DNA from: JBARRO01 sp049644265
Lineage (GTDB): Bacteria; Bacteroidota; Ignavibacteria; UBA10030
Direction of reading: 5' to 3'
DNA: 16,737 nucleotides
Assembly: GCA_049644265.1 (NCBI GenBank)
Contig: JBARRO010000153.1
Location: 1 to 16,737 of the forward strand
Below are positions 1 through 7,728 of the stretch, one piece after another (position 1 is the first letter of the stretch; the number at the start of each line of letters is the position of its first letter). The position numbers and the translations under genes are program-made. Under the pieces are notes generated by a model that saw only the letters and a program-made list of their open reading frames with translations, was not told where the DNA came from and ran no database searches.

Positions 1-1761
1 GGAAAGGTTTTCACGAGATACGAGATTCTTTCGAACCGCCCGGAATGCTGGCGTTGCCATGACAAGAGCGAGCCGATCCGTGGAGTCATTCAGGTTGCCC
101 TGAAACCGGAAACGGCGAACATGGCGAAGTCCGATGCGTCAGTCAGGCAAATGGCCGGAACGATGGGGAATGCCATTGCGACGGCGTTTCGCACCATCAT
201 GCTCGGAGGCAATGGGGAGCAGATGGACACCCTGATGGCCTCGGCACGGGAAATTCCTTCCATTGATAAGGTGCAGGTTTACAACAGGGAGGGTTCGCTT
301 CATTTCGGGCCGGACGACGTCGAATTACCCGAAGGGAAGATCACTCCGCTGACGAAAGTAAAGAATCATGACCAGCGCTTTGAACCTCTGGGAAAAAAGC
401 TGCGTTTGTTTATCCCCCTCGAAAATGAGGACCGATGTCAGGTCTGCCACGGACAGAAGTTTCCCATGCGCGGAGTTATGGTCATCGATTTTAACGTCGA
501 TACCCTGGAGAAGTTCTTGGGCGATCCTGAAAAACTCTTCACCTGGGCTTTGGAAAACACGATTTTTCAGGGGTTCAGAAGCATCATGCTCGTGGGACGG
601 GCAAACTCGGTGCGGTTCTATATGGACGAGCTTCGTGCCCAGTCGGTCCTGCACACGCTGCGGGCCTACGACAAGAATGGGAACGAGCGGTTCCTCAACC
701 CGCCTCCCCGAAGTCGGAAAGAAATCAAGTCGGTGCTCGAGAAGCAGGACACGCTTGAATTTATAGAAAAGGTCGGCGACGAGGAGTCGATGGTCCGCAT
801 CTCGGCGCTCCCGAATCAGAATCGCTGCCACGCCTGCCACGGATCGACCCATAAGGTAAGAGCCGTCGTCGAGGTTTCCTCCTCCATGAAAACGATTAAC
901 GCTGAGATCCGGGCAAACAAAATCCAGTCCGCTGGTGTGGGAGGCCTGACGATTCTTCTGGTGTGGGTTGTCATTCGCTTCTTTATGAAAGGCGTTGTTG
1001 TGAGGCCGGTGCAAATAATTGAGCGTGTCGCATCACGTGTGGGGCAGGGAGATTTTTCGGCGCAGGCTGACGTTCATTCAAGGGATGAAATCGGGTCGCT
1101 TGCGACGAAAATCAACGAAATGGTGCATGGCTTGCGGGAGCGATTCCATCTTGAAAAATTCGTTTCGCGACAGACCGTCGATGCCATCCGAAGGTCGGAC
1201 ATTGAAGGCGTGAAGCTGGGCGGCGAGCGCAAGCTTGCGACGGTGTTCTTTTCGGACATCCGCGGGTTCACGGCGTATTCGGAAAAAGTCGAGCCGGAGC
1301 GAGTGGTGAGTATGTTAAACCGCTGTCTCTCACACCAGGCAAAGGTTGTGAAAAAGCACGGCGGGGATATCGATAAGTATGTCGGCGATGAAATGGTGGC
1401 GGTGTTTGTCGGAGAGGATATGGTTGAACGGGCGATCCGCACCGCGCTGGAAATTCAGGCGGGGATTGATGAGTTGAACGACGATCAATCCCGGGACATC
1501 ATCAATATTGGCATCGGCATCAACACGGGAGAAATGGTCATGGGAGCGATGGGAAGCGCCGAACGGATGGACTACACGGTCATCGGCGACAACGTCAACC
1601 TCGGAGCGCGGTTGTGTGGTGCTGCAAAAGCGCGGCAGATCCTGGTTTCCGAGTTTTCGGCCGAGCACGTGCTTGGAAAAAGCGAGTTTCATCTGGCTCC
1701 GCTCGATCCGATTATGGTGAAGGGAAAGCAGGATCCGGTAAGAGTTTATGAAGTCAAGTGA
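1..1761 (+). CDS. Receptor adenylate cyclase with tandem c-type heme sensor repeats, 5'-truncated
   Basis: The reading frame is open from the first base, so the true start lies outside the window; the ATG at 121 falls inside a sensor repeat and is not the start. The visible 586 residues hold three CXXCH heme c attachment motifs (bases 46-60 CWRCH, 436-450 CQVCH, 826-840 CHACH), one membrane helix (about 931-987), a HAMP domain (about 1000-1150) and a class III nucleotide cyclase domain (about 1230-1758). The metal-binding Asp residues are at 1255 (FSDIRGF) and 1387 (KYVGDEM). The Lys at 1375 and Asp at 1570 are the adenine-selecting pair, and Asn 1597 and Arg 1609 are the transition-state residues. 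The product is therefore predicted to be cAMP. The heme part should lie in the periplasm and the cyclase in the cytoplasm. A redox or small-ligand signal is inferred by analogy with Geobacter heme-PAS chemoreceptor domains. The 5' part, probably with a further membrane helix, is missing. Confidence 0.9.
   Translation, partial: GKVFTRYEILSNRPECWRCHDKSEPIRGVIQVALKPETANMAKSDASVRQMAGTMGNAIATAFRTIMLGGNGEQMDTLMASAREIPSIDKVQVYNREGSLHFGPDDVELPEGKITPLTKVKNHDQRFEPLGKKLRLFIPLENEDRCQVCHGQKFPMRGVMVIDFNVDTLEKFLGDPEKLFTWALENTIFQGFRSIMLVGRANSVRFYMDELRAQSVLHTLRAYDKNGNERFLNPPPRSRKEIKSVLEKQDTLEFIEKVGDEESMVRISALPNQNRCHACHGSTHKVRAVVEVSSSMKTINAEIRANKIQSAGVGGLTILLVWVVIRFFMKGVVVRPVQIIERVASRVGQGDFSAQADVHSRDEIGSLATKINEMVHGLRERFHLEKFVSRQTVDAIRRSDIEGVKLGGERKLATVFFSDIRGFTAYSEKVEPERVVSMLNRCLSHQAKVVKKHGGDIDKYVGDEMVAVFVGEDMVERAIRTALEIQAGIDELNDDQSRDIINIGIGINTGEMVMGAMGSAERMDYTVIGDNVNLGARLCGAAKARQILVSEFSAEHVLGKSEFHLAPLDPIMVKGKQDPVRVYEVK
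46..840 (+). other. Tandem c-type heme sensor modules, 130-codon period
   Basis: Three CXXCH motifs lie exactly 390 bases apart (46, 436, 826). Each is followed by a related strand with an R-G/A-V core (IRGVIQV, MRGVMVI, VRAVVEV). The two complete inter-motif segments also share FRTIML/FRSIML about 40 residues after the heme motif and a YNREGSLHF/YDKNGNERF hairpin. After the third motif the following helix runs into the membrane segment and HAMP domain. This is the layout expected of helix-swapped periplasmic PAS domains that carry heme c. The PAS assignment is inferred; the repeats themselves are seen directly. Confidence 0.8.
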
Positions 1762-1842
1762 AGAACAACTCATCGGTTCATTGGGTCATGGAGTTATCTG
1801 TTCAATAAAGTCTTTCCAATGAATCAATACATCTACGCCAAT

Positions 1843-1854
1843 GGCGCATGCGCC
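1843..1854. other. Perfect 12-bp palindrome in an intergenic gap
   Basis: GGCGCATGCGCC is its own reverse complement and lies 35 bp before the phosphatase start codon. The same gap has an 8-bp inverted repeat (TTCATTGG 1777-1784, CCAATGAA 1816-1823) with a 31-nt loop and no T tract. Either could be an operator or chance; nothing else supports a function. Confidence 0.25.
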
Positions 1855-1888
1855 TCTGGCTCAAATGAACGAATGATCCGATTTATCC

Positions 1889-3130
1889 ATGTCTATGAAT
1901 CAACGCAGGTTGTACCGAACGATAGAGAGTTTTGCCTCCCAGCATTTTAAGACGGACAAGGAGCTCCTCAAGCACGTCCTGAATGAGATTGTCAAGAGCG
2001 AAAATATTGACATCATCAAGGGAGGAAGAATCTGGCAGTATGATTCCGTCTCGGAGTCGTATCGTCTTGTTCATCAGATAGGAACCATCGACAAGCTGGA
2101 CCAGGGGTATAGAATCCCGATGGCCCACTATCCGATCTTTCTCAGTCTGGCTGAACAGCGTTCAGTCATGGCCAATGAGACGGACAAATATCTGCGGAAG
2201 AAGGGAATCATCAAGTACTCCGCGACGGGCGTGGGGGAGAAGATCCCGTACAAAACCGGCTTCGCGATGCAGTACGTCCTTGCGTTCAATGTGGATTCGA
2301 TCGACCAGAACCTTCTGGCCGATCTGAATATCATCAGCCTTGCCGTCACGGCGATGCTCCGGGGAAAGAAGATCGAGCAGAAGGCGAAGATGCTCGAGAT
2401 GGACATCGACAAGGCGCGCGAAATCCAGCTCACGATCCTTCCCCAGCCTGCCATCGAGTTCTATCATTACGACGTCTATGGAATCTCTATCCCCGACCGC
2501 ATTGTCGGGGGAGACTTTTTCGATTACTTGTTTTCCGATCAGGAGAAAGACCGTTTAAGTATTGTGGTGGGAGACGCCGCGAGCAAGGGTTTTCGCGCTG
2601 CCGCTCAGGCGTTGTATATTGTCGGTGCGCTCCGCATGGGGATCTCGTATCACACAAAAATCAGCAGTCTCATGTCCCGCATCAACAAGCTCGTCAGTCA
2701 GTCATTCTCCGAAGAGCAGTTCGTTTCGATGTTCTACGCCGAGCTCACCGAAGACAAGAAGGGCCTGCTTCTCTATTCCAACGCCGGACACAACAGTCCG
2801 ATTGTCTACCATGCCCGTGAGAATCGTGTGGAAACGCTCGACCCGACGGGCCAGCTTCTTGGCCCTTTCCCTCTGGAAACATACCAGGTGGAGAATACGA
2901 TGCTCAACACCGGCGATGTGGTGGCCATTTACACGGATGGACTGAGCGAGGCGCGGGGGACGAGCGGCGAGGTGTACGGTGAGCAGCGACTTACTCAGCA
3001 AGTCGAGCGTCTGAGCGGGAAGCCCGCCAAAGAGATCTGCGAGGAGATTCTTGAGGATGTTCGTGAATTCTCGCAGGGGTCGGAGTATTCCGACGACAAA
3101 ACACTCGTCGTGATCAAGCGCACCCATTGA
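1889..3130 (+). CDS. GAF-like/PP2C (SpoIIE/RsbU-type) serine phosphatase
   Basis: This 413-residue cytoplasmic protein has a GAF-like N-terminal region (about 1-155), a helical linker with the RsbU-type AREIQ..ILPQ signature (176-185), and a PP2C/SpoIIE phosphatase domain (about 190-412). Metal-site acidic residues are visible: D209 and D212 in GGDFFDY, D229 in VGDAASKG, D350 in YTDGLSEA, and D402/D403 in YSDDKTLV. Relatives remove phosphate from anti-sigma-factor antagonists in partner-switching pathways. No antagonist or anti-sigma kinase gene lies nearby, so the target is unknown. The start has no clear Shine-Dalgarno; the second Met, two codons in, is equally possible. The gene is 127 bp downstream of the cyclase and in the same direction, so the two may be parts of one signalling locus. 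Confidence 0.88.
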   Translation: MSMNQRRLYRTIESFASQHFKTDKELLKHVLNEIVKSENIDIIKGGRIWQYDSVSESYRLVHQIGTIDKLDQGYRIPMAHYPIFLSLAEQRSVMANETDKYLRKKGIIKYSATGVGEKIPYKTGFAMQYVLAFNVDSIDQNLLADLNIISLAVTAMLRGKKIEQKAKMLEMDIDKAREIQLTILPQPAIEFYHYDVYGISIPDRIVGGDFFDYLFSDQEKDRLSIVVGDAASKGFRAAAQALYIVGALRMGISYHTKISSLMSRINKLVSQSFSEEQFVSMFYAELTEDKKGLLLYSNAGHNSPIVYHARENRVETLDPTGQLLGPFPLETYQVENTMLNTGDVVAIYTDGLSEARGTSGEVYGEQRLTQQVERLSGKPAKEICEEILEDVREFSQGSEYSDDKTLVVIKRTH

Positions 3131-3156
3131 CTTTACCCGATTCTTTATGATACATT
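3127..3156 (+). promoter_or_regulatory. Possible sigma70-like promoter before the HerA-type gene
   Basis: TTGACT (3127-3132) and TACATT (3151-3156) are separated by 18 bp and stand 46 bp ahead of the next start codon. The first box overlaps the phosphatase stop codon. This is a by-eye match only, and lineages of this group may use a different promoter consensus. Confidence 0.3.
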
Positions 3157-3202
3157 TCATTTTGGAACCACGTTCATCACTCCTTACCTGAAAGGCTGAC
3201 GC

Positions 3203-4810
3203 ATGGACGACAAGTATATCGGAACCATCATCTCGGTGAGCAACGGGATGATCCACGTGCTCGTCGATTCCCGCATTACCTCGCTGAAGAAGGAAGTCAA
3301 CGGTAAGACGTATTTTATCGGGCAGATCGGGACGTATGTGCTCATCCCCCTCGGGGTCATCGTTCTCGTGGGGGTCGTTGCGGAGGTCCGGAAGGAAGAA
3401 ACGATTCTGAACGGTCAGTCGCAGCAGCGCTATCTTGTCTACGTTTCGCCGGTCGGGACGGTCAAGGGCGGAAGGTATGAGCGCGGCGTTTCAATTTTCC
3501 CGACCCCCGACACGCCTGTGTACCTCGCCGAGGATACGGACCTTTCCGTGGCATTTTCGATCTACCAGCGGTACGGTTTTTCGGTTGGCCAGGTCTCCCT
3601 CTTCGAAAACCAGCGCGCATTTCTTGATGCCAACAAATTCTTCGGTAAACATATCGCCGTGCTTGGTTCCAGCGGCTCGGGAAAATCATGCACCGTTGCT
3701 TCCATTCTCCAGAAAGTGACGAAGTATCCGGACACCAACATCGTCATTCTCGACATCCACAACGAATACGCGAAGGCGTTCGCGGGATCGTGCAACCATA
3801 TTGACATCGCCGAGTTCGAACTGCCGTACTGGCTCATGAACTTCGACGAAATCCGTGAGATGTTCGTCGACGACAAGGATGAGAACGCTTCGAGTCAGAT
3901 TACAGTCCTGAAGGACCTGATCATTGCGTCCAAAAAGGGGAAGAACCCCGAGATGTCGACGCTTATTACCATCGATACTCCGGTGTTCTACGACATGAAC
4001 GAGATTCGGGCAAAGATGCAGTTCCTGGACACGGAAAAAATCACCGGCGGCTCCGCTGTGGGGCCCAAAGAAGGACCATTCTACGGCAAGTTTACGCGGT
4101 TCCTCGTACGTCTCGACGGAAAACTGAACGACCCCCGCTACGCGTTCATGTTCCGTCCCAAAAAATACATCACATCCGCTTCGATCAACGACCTCTTGTC
4201 GAAAATCCTCGGCGCTGATGGCAGTGCCCAGGTCACGATCCTCGACCTGAGCGGCGTTCCGTTCGACATCGTCAACACCATCGTTTCGCTCCTTGCAAGA
4301 ATGATCTTCGACTTCAATTTCTGGAACCCCAACAGGAGGGATTTCCCGATTCTCCTCGTGTTCGAAGAGGCGCACAATTATCTCCCCAGCGGAGGGACCG
4401 GAAACAACTCCGCCCGCCGCACGGTCGAACGAATAGCCAAGGAAGGGCGAAAATATGGCGTCAGTTGCATGGTGGTGAGTCAGCGCCCTGTCGAGGTTTC
4501 CGAGACGATCCTTTCCCAGTGCAATAACTATGTCATTCTCCGCCTTACGAACCCGCTCGACCAGAACTACGTCCGGCGGCTCGTTCCGGACACATTTGCC
4601 AGCCTAACCGAAGTGCTTCCATCCCTGCGCCAGGGTGAGGCGTTGATAGTCGGGGAGTCGATTTCCATGCCGTTGCGTGTCCAAATTGACTATCCGAACC
4701 CGGAACCCGATAGCAGTGATATTAAGTTCTATGAGAAGTGGAAGCAAAGCGATGCGAAGACCAAAATCGCGGATGTGGTCACGAGATGGTGGAAACAAGA
4801 GAAAGTTTAG
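3203..4810 (+). CDS. herA: HerA-type hexameric DNA-translocating ATPase (DUF87)
   Basis: The 535-residue product has an N-terminal beta-barrel region of the HAS type (about 1-110) and a RecA/FtsK-like ATPase core. The Walker A motif GSSGSGKS spans residues 155-162, and the Walker B strand ILLVFEEAH spans 383-391 with E388/E389. A following RIAKEGRKYG segment and SQRP motif are typical of HerA. In archaea HerA works with the nuclease NurA to resect DNA ends; bacterial HerA-like ATPases also occur in antiphage systems with a nuclease or SIR2-like partner. No NurA, Mre11/Rad50, SIR2 or other nuclease gene is visible here, so the pathway cannot be stated. An AAAGG sequence at 3190-3194 gives a plausible ribosome-binding site. 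The family call is firm; the gene symbol rests on domain layout. Confidence 0.85.
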   Translation: MDDKYIGTIISVSNGMIHVLVDSRITSLKKEVNGKTYFIGQIGTYVLIPLGVIVLVGVVAEVRKEETILNGQSQQRYLVYVSPVGTVKGGRYERGVSIFPTPDTPVYLAEDTDLSVAFSIYQRYGFSVGQVSLFENQRAFLDANKFFGKHIAVLGSSGSGKSCTVASILQKVTKYPDTNIVILDIHNEYAKAFAGSCNHIDIAEFELPYWLMNFDEIREMFVDDKDENASSQITVLKDLIIASKKGKNPEMSTLITIDTPVFYDMNEIRAKMQFLDTEKITGGSAVGPKEGPFYGKFTRFLVRLDGKLNDPRYAFMFRPKKYITSASINDLLSKILGADGSAQVTILDLSGVPFDIVNTIVSLLARMIFDFNFWNPNRRDFPILLVFEEAHNYLPSGGTGNNSARRTVERIAKEGRKYGVSCMVVSQRPVEVSETILSQCNNYVILRLTNPLDQNYVRRLVPDTFASLTEVLPSLRQGEALIVGESISMPLRVQIDYPNPEPDSSDIKFYEKWKQSDAKTKIADVVTRWWKQEKV

Positions 4811-4814
4811 TCAA

Positions 4815-4919
4815 TTGAAGATTGTCAATTGCAGATTGAAGGTTGAAAGTTGTAAGTTGAAAGTCGAACCTTGAACTTTGAACTCATAAACTCCAAACTC
4901 GAAACTCCAAACTCGAAAC
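4815..4919. repeat. Degenerate 7-bp-period tandem tract, 15 units
   Basis: After the herA stop the sequence can be cut into fifteen consecutive 7-mers without a slip: mostly TTGAAGN or TTGAANN units on the left, then TTGAACT twice, then alternating TCCAAAC and TCGAAAC. The tract starts 4 bp after the herA stop codon and ends 9 bp before the msrP ATG, so it fills almost the whole gap. It leaves no obvious ribosome-binding site for msrP. Confidence 0.85.
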
Positions 4920-4928
4920 TTCTTCACC

Positions 4929-5873
4929 ATGCTCATCCGAAAACGCACCGACATCCTTTCCTCTGAGATAACGCCCGAAGCGCTCTATCGAAACCGAAGG
5001 GAGTTCATCAGGACGGCGACCGTGACACTTGTTGGCCTGGCGGTCGGGTCCGTGCTTCCCGAAAATCTCGTTGCTCAGGATAAATGGCCGGCGGGGAAGA
5101 TGGGTCCGTACGATACGGATGAGGAGCCAAATTCGTTCAAGGAAGTCACGCACTACAACAACTTTTACGAGTTCGGAGTCGACAAGGAAGACCCCGCGGA
5201 GTATTCGGGCAGCTTCGTTCCGAAGCCGTGGTCGGTGAGCATCGAAGGGCACGTCAAGAAACCCGCAGTGGTCAATCTTGAAGATCTGATAAAGCCCTAC
5301 AAACTCGAGGACCGCATCTACCGGATGCGATGCGTTGAAGGATGGTCGATGGTTATTCCCTGGCAGGGATTCCCGCTTGCGGACCTCATCAAAAAAGTCG
5401 AGCCGACATCGAAAGCAAAGTATGTCGCATTTGAAACGGTCTATCGGCCGGAACAGATGCCCGGGCAGAAGCGCTCGATTCTCGACTGGCCCTATGTCGA
5501 AGGCCTCCGGATGGATGAGGCGATGAATCCTCTCACGCTCATGGTCACCGGTTTGTACGGGAAGCCGTTGCCGAACACCAACGGCGCGCCGCTGCGTCTT
5601 GTAGTTCCGTGGAAGTACGGATTCAAAGGGATCAAATCGATCGTGAAGGTGAAGTTTGTCGGGGAACAGCCTCCCACCACATGGAATATCCAGGCGCCCG
5701 GCGAGTACGGATTCTACTCGAACGTCAACCCCGAGGTCGACCATCCGCGGTGGAGCCAGAAATCCGAGAGGCGGATTGGGGAATTCTTCAAGAGGAAAAC
5801 ACTGATGTTCAACGGGTATGCCGATCAGGTGGCGCACATGTATGCCGGGATGGACCTGAGGAAGAACTTCTGA
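4929..5873 (+). CDS. msrP: Periplasmic methionine sulfoxide reductase, molybdopterin subunit MsrP (YedY)
   Basis: The 314-residue protein begins with a twin-arginine (Tat) signal: RREFI at residues 23-27, followed by a hydrophobic stretch to about residue 50. It then shows the sulfite-oxidase-type molybdopterin fold. C135 in the MRCVEGWSM motif is the expected cysteine ligand to molybdenum, and THYNNFYEF (74-82) and NGAPLRLVVPWKYGFK-like segments match the family. MsrP repairs oxidised methionine in periplasmic proteins using electrons from the membrane partner MsrQ, whose gene follows directly. Length is close to E. coli MsrP (334 residues). The start is the first ATG that gives an intact Tat signal; no Shine-Dalgarno is visible because the upstream gap is a 7-bp repeat tract. 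Confidence 0.95.
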   Translation: MLIRKRTDILSSEITPEALYRNRREFIRTATVTLVGLAVGSVLPENLVAQDKWPAGKMGPYDTDEEPNSFKEVTHYNNFYEFGVDKEDPAEYSGSFVPKPWSVSIEGHVKKPAVVNLEDLIKPYKLEDRIYRMRCVEGWSMVIPWQGFPLADLIKKVEPTSKAKYVAFETVYRPEQMPGQKRSILDWPYVEGLRMDEAMNPLTLMVTGLYGKPLPNTNGAPLRLVVPWKYGFKGIKSIVKVKFVGEQPPTTWNIQAPGEYGFYSNVNPEVDHPRWSQKSERRIGEFFKRKTLMFNGYADQVAHMYAGMDLRKNF

Positions 5874-5874
5874 C

Positions 5875-5901
5875 CACGAATGGCACCAAGGACACGAAGG
5901 A
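5875..5901. repeat. Three 9-bp units after the msrP stop, supplying the msrQ ribosome-binding site
   Basis: CACGAATGG, CACCAAGGA and CACGAAGGA follow one another directly, starting 1 bp after the msrP stop codon. The last unit runs into GAAGGAAG (5896-5903), the best Shine-Dalgarno candidate for msrQ, about 10 bp before its TTG start. Similar CACGAATG-type phrases are, from general experience, common intergenic repeats in several phyla. Confidence 0.65.
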
Positions 5902-5913
5902 AGAATTGACAGA

Positions 5914-6555
5914 TTGACCAAATTTGACTGGACGCGGCGGGTTGTGAAACCCGCGTTTTTTTTCCTGGCCCTCGTTCCGGCAGGACTTCTGGCGTGGAAG
6001 GCCTATGCCGGAACCCTCAGCGTCAACCCCATTGCAGAAATCACCGACGAAACGGGAATCTGGACGCTCAGGTTCATCGTTATCACGCTCTCCATCACTC
6101 CTCTCCGACGACTTTCCGGCTGGTCGGGTGCTGCCCGCCTTCGGAGAATGTTCGGCCTCTTTGCGTTCTTCTACGGCACGCTGCACTTTACGACATTCAT
6201 CTACCTGGACAAGTTTTTTGACGTTCAGGAGATGCTCGACGACGTTGTCAAGCGGCCGTTCATCACCGTCGGCTTCGCCAGTTTTCTCCTCATGATTCCG
6301 CTCGCTGCGACCTCCTCGGATCGTATCACGCGATGGGTGGGAGGAAAGAACTGGAAGCGCCTGCACCGCCTCATTTATGCCGTTTCGCTGGGAGGGGTCA
6401 TTCACTACATCTGGCGCGTGAAGGCGGATTTGCAACGGCCGATGATTTACGCAATTCTCGTAGGTATTCTTTTGGCGTATCGGCTCTGGGTTGCGTTCGT
6501 CCCCCGGTTGTTCTCCCCCCGTGAAAAATCCAAAGACCAAACCATTCCTGCATAG
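5914..6555 (+). CDS. msrQ: Heme-binding membrane subunit of methionine sulfoxide reductase, MsrQ (YedZ)
   Basis: The 213-residue multi-spanning membrane protein of the ferric-reductase-like family passes electrons from the quinone pool or a flavin donor to MsrP. Hydrophobic segments lie near residues 10-30, 45-65, 80-97, 112-132, 147-163 and 173-193. The family's histidines are present in YGTLHFTTF (near residue 91), KRLHRLIYA (near 151) and GGVIHYIW (near 163), in the pattern of E. coli MsrQ H91, H151 and H164. Length matches E. coli MsrQ (211). The start is a TTG at 5914; no ATG or GTG is available before the first membrane segment, and GAAGGAAG lies about 10 bp upstream. It is 40 bp after msrP and overlaps the next gene. 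Confidence 0.93.
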   Translation: MTKFDWTRRVVKPAFFFLALVPAGLLAWKAYAGTLSVNPIAEITDETGIWTLRFIVITLSITPLRRLSGWSGAARLRRMFGLFAFFYGTLHFTTFIYLDKFFDVQEMLDDVVKRPFITVGFASFLLMIPLAATSSDRITRWVGGKNWKRLHRLIYAVSLGGVIHYIWRVKADLQRPMIYAILVGILLAYRLWVAFVPRLFSPREKSKDQTIPA

Positions 6556-7627
6556 GCTCGTTCGTTTCTTCGTCGTTTTTTTTATGGCGGGCCTTGCCGC
6601 ACAGGCACAGGAGAAGACAGGGTACTTCTATCAGGGACTTCCCTACGGTTCCGAGGCCACGTTCAATCCTCTGTCGGTGATGCTCAACGGCGGCTTCGAC
6701 GAGCTGCAGATCTACGGGGTCTCGAACAATTTCCGGGATATTCCGTGGGAACAGGGGAACGAATTTCTTCTGAAGAATCTGAGGGATCCGCTCAAGCAGA
6801 TTCGCGGCTACGGCTGGGAGCTCTTTCTGAGAAACGAGGTTTTTCCAGCCAGCCTGAACCGTCTCCACATGCAATATTTTCCGAACTACACGCTCCATCT
6901 CCTGGGGGGCGGGATGACGTATCGGAAACTGGAGGAGTGGTACCGGTTCCATGAGTATCCTGTCCCGCCCCTTCTCAGCATTCTCACAACGATGAGCTAT
7001 CACTATCTGAATGAACTCATCGAGACCCGGAACTACGCGGGCATCAACGTCGACCCGATCGCCGACCTGTTTATCTTCGACCCGCTGGGGATTCTCTTGT
7101 TCAGTTTTGACGGCGTTTCCGAGTTCTGTTCAACAACACTCAGTCTGAACGATTGGTCAAACCAGCCGGCATTCTCATTCGCCCCGTTCGGCGTGCGTAA
7201 CACAGGCCAAAACTTTGTGATGAAATATCCGCTTTCGTCATCCGGGAATACGAGCTTGTTTTATCATTTTGGTGCGTTCGGATTGGTCGGGCTTTCGCTG
7301 AAAACGTCCGATGAGGAGTCCGTCTCTTTCGGGCTGGGGATTGCGTCGAAGTCTGTGTACACGTATGATGTGAACCATGATTTCGTTGCGCAAGCGATTC
7401 ATACCGGGCCGATCGGCGGGGTGTATTTTGACCGGAAGAATTCCCTCCTCGCATCGCTCGTCGTGACGGATAGTTTCCACGACCTCATTCGGATTCAATG
7501 CTTTCCGGGACTGATCCCCTGGGGTTTTTCTCCAGGCATTTTTTTCTCGCTCGGCCAGCAGTCTCAATTCACCGTGGGGGTTACGGCGTCGTTTCTGCCC
7601 GCCGGGGTCGGCGCCCGCCACCCGTGA
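6521..7627 (+). CDS. Exported strand-rich protein of unknown function overlapping msrQ
   Basis: I do not recognise this family. I chose the GTG at 6521 over an upstream in-frame TTG (6491) because it gives a clean signal peptide: MKNPKTK, a hydrophobic stretch VRFFVVFFMAGLA, and an AQAQ cleavage region around residues 25-30. The 368-residue product then has a mixed middle region and, from about residue 200 to the end, alternating polar/hydrophobic strands rich in Gly, Ser and Phe. This suggests an outer-membrane barrel or barrel-like protein; it lacks a terminal aromatic residue, so barrel insertion is not certain. The gene overlaps msrQ by 35 bp, which suggests co-expression with methionine-sulfoxide repair. 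A link in function is an inference only. Confidence 0.7.
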   Translation: MKNPKTKPFLHRLVRFFVVFFMAGLAAQAQEKTGYFYQGLPYGSEATFNPLSVMLNGGFDELQIYGVSNNFRDIPWEQGNEFLLKNLRDPLKQIRGYGWELFLRNEVFPASLNRLHMQYFPNYTLHLLGGGMTYRKLEEWYRFHEYPVPPLLSILTTMSYHYLNELIETRNYAGINVDPIADLFIFDPLGILLFSFDGVSEFCSTTLSLNDWSNQPAFSFAPFGVRNTGQNFVMKYPLSSSGNTSLFYHFGAFGLVGLSLKTSDEESVSFGLGIASKSVYTYDVNHDFVAQAIHTGPIGGVYFDRKNSLLASLVVTDSFHDLIRIQCFPGLIPWGFSPGIFFSLGQQSQFTVGVTASFLPAGVGARHP

Positions 7628-7648
7628 GAAATTCACAGGCGTAATCTC

Positions 7649-7677
7649 TTGAATCCGACGGGTTTCTTTTCTACATT
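7649..7677 (+). promoter_or_regulatory. Possible sigma70-like promoter before the lipoprotein gene
   Basis: TTGAAT (7649-7654) and TACATT (7672-7677) are 17 bp apart, within the 101-bp gap ahead of the lipoprotein start. The -10-like box TACATT is the same as in the candidate before the HerA-type gene. By-eye match only. Confidence 0.3.
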
Positions 7678-7728
7678 CGGCATGCAGTGGCGTTCACATT
7701 CATGAGTGTACAACGGAAGGGAGTACGT

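Noticed and set aside
325..1014. Open frame of 229 codons on the - strand
   Set aside because: Antisense shadow of the heme sensor repeats of the cyclase gene.
3686..4375. Open frame of 229 codons on the - strand
   Set aside because: Antisense shadow of the HerA-type ATPase gene, between its Walker A and Walker B motifs.
3203..4810. HerA-based antiphage system
   Set aside because: No SIR2, DUF4297 or nuclease partner gene is adjacent, so there is no evidence for a defence role in this window.
4884..5921. Open frame of 345 codons on the - strand
   Set aside because: It is the antisense of msrP, whose Tat signal and catalytic Cys are clear; the antisense product has no recognisable feature.
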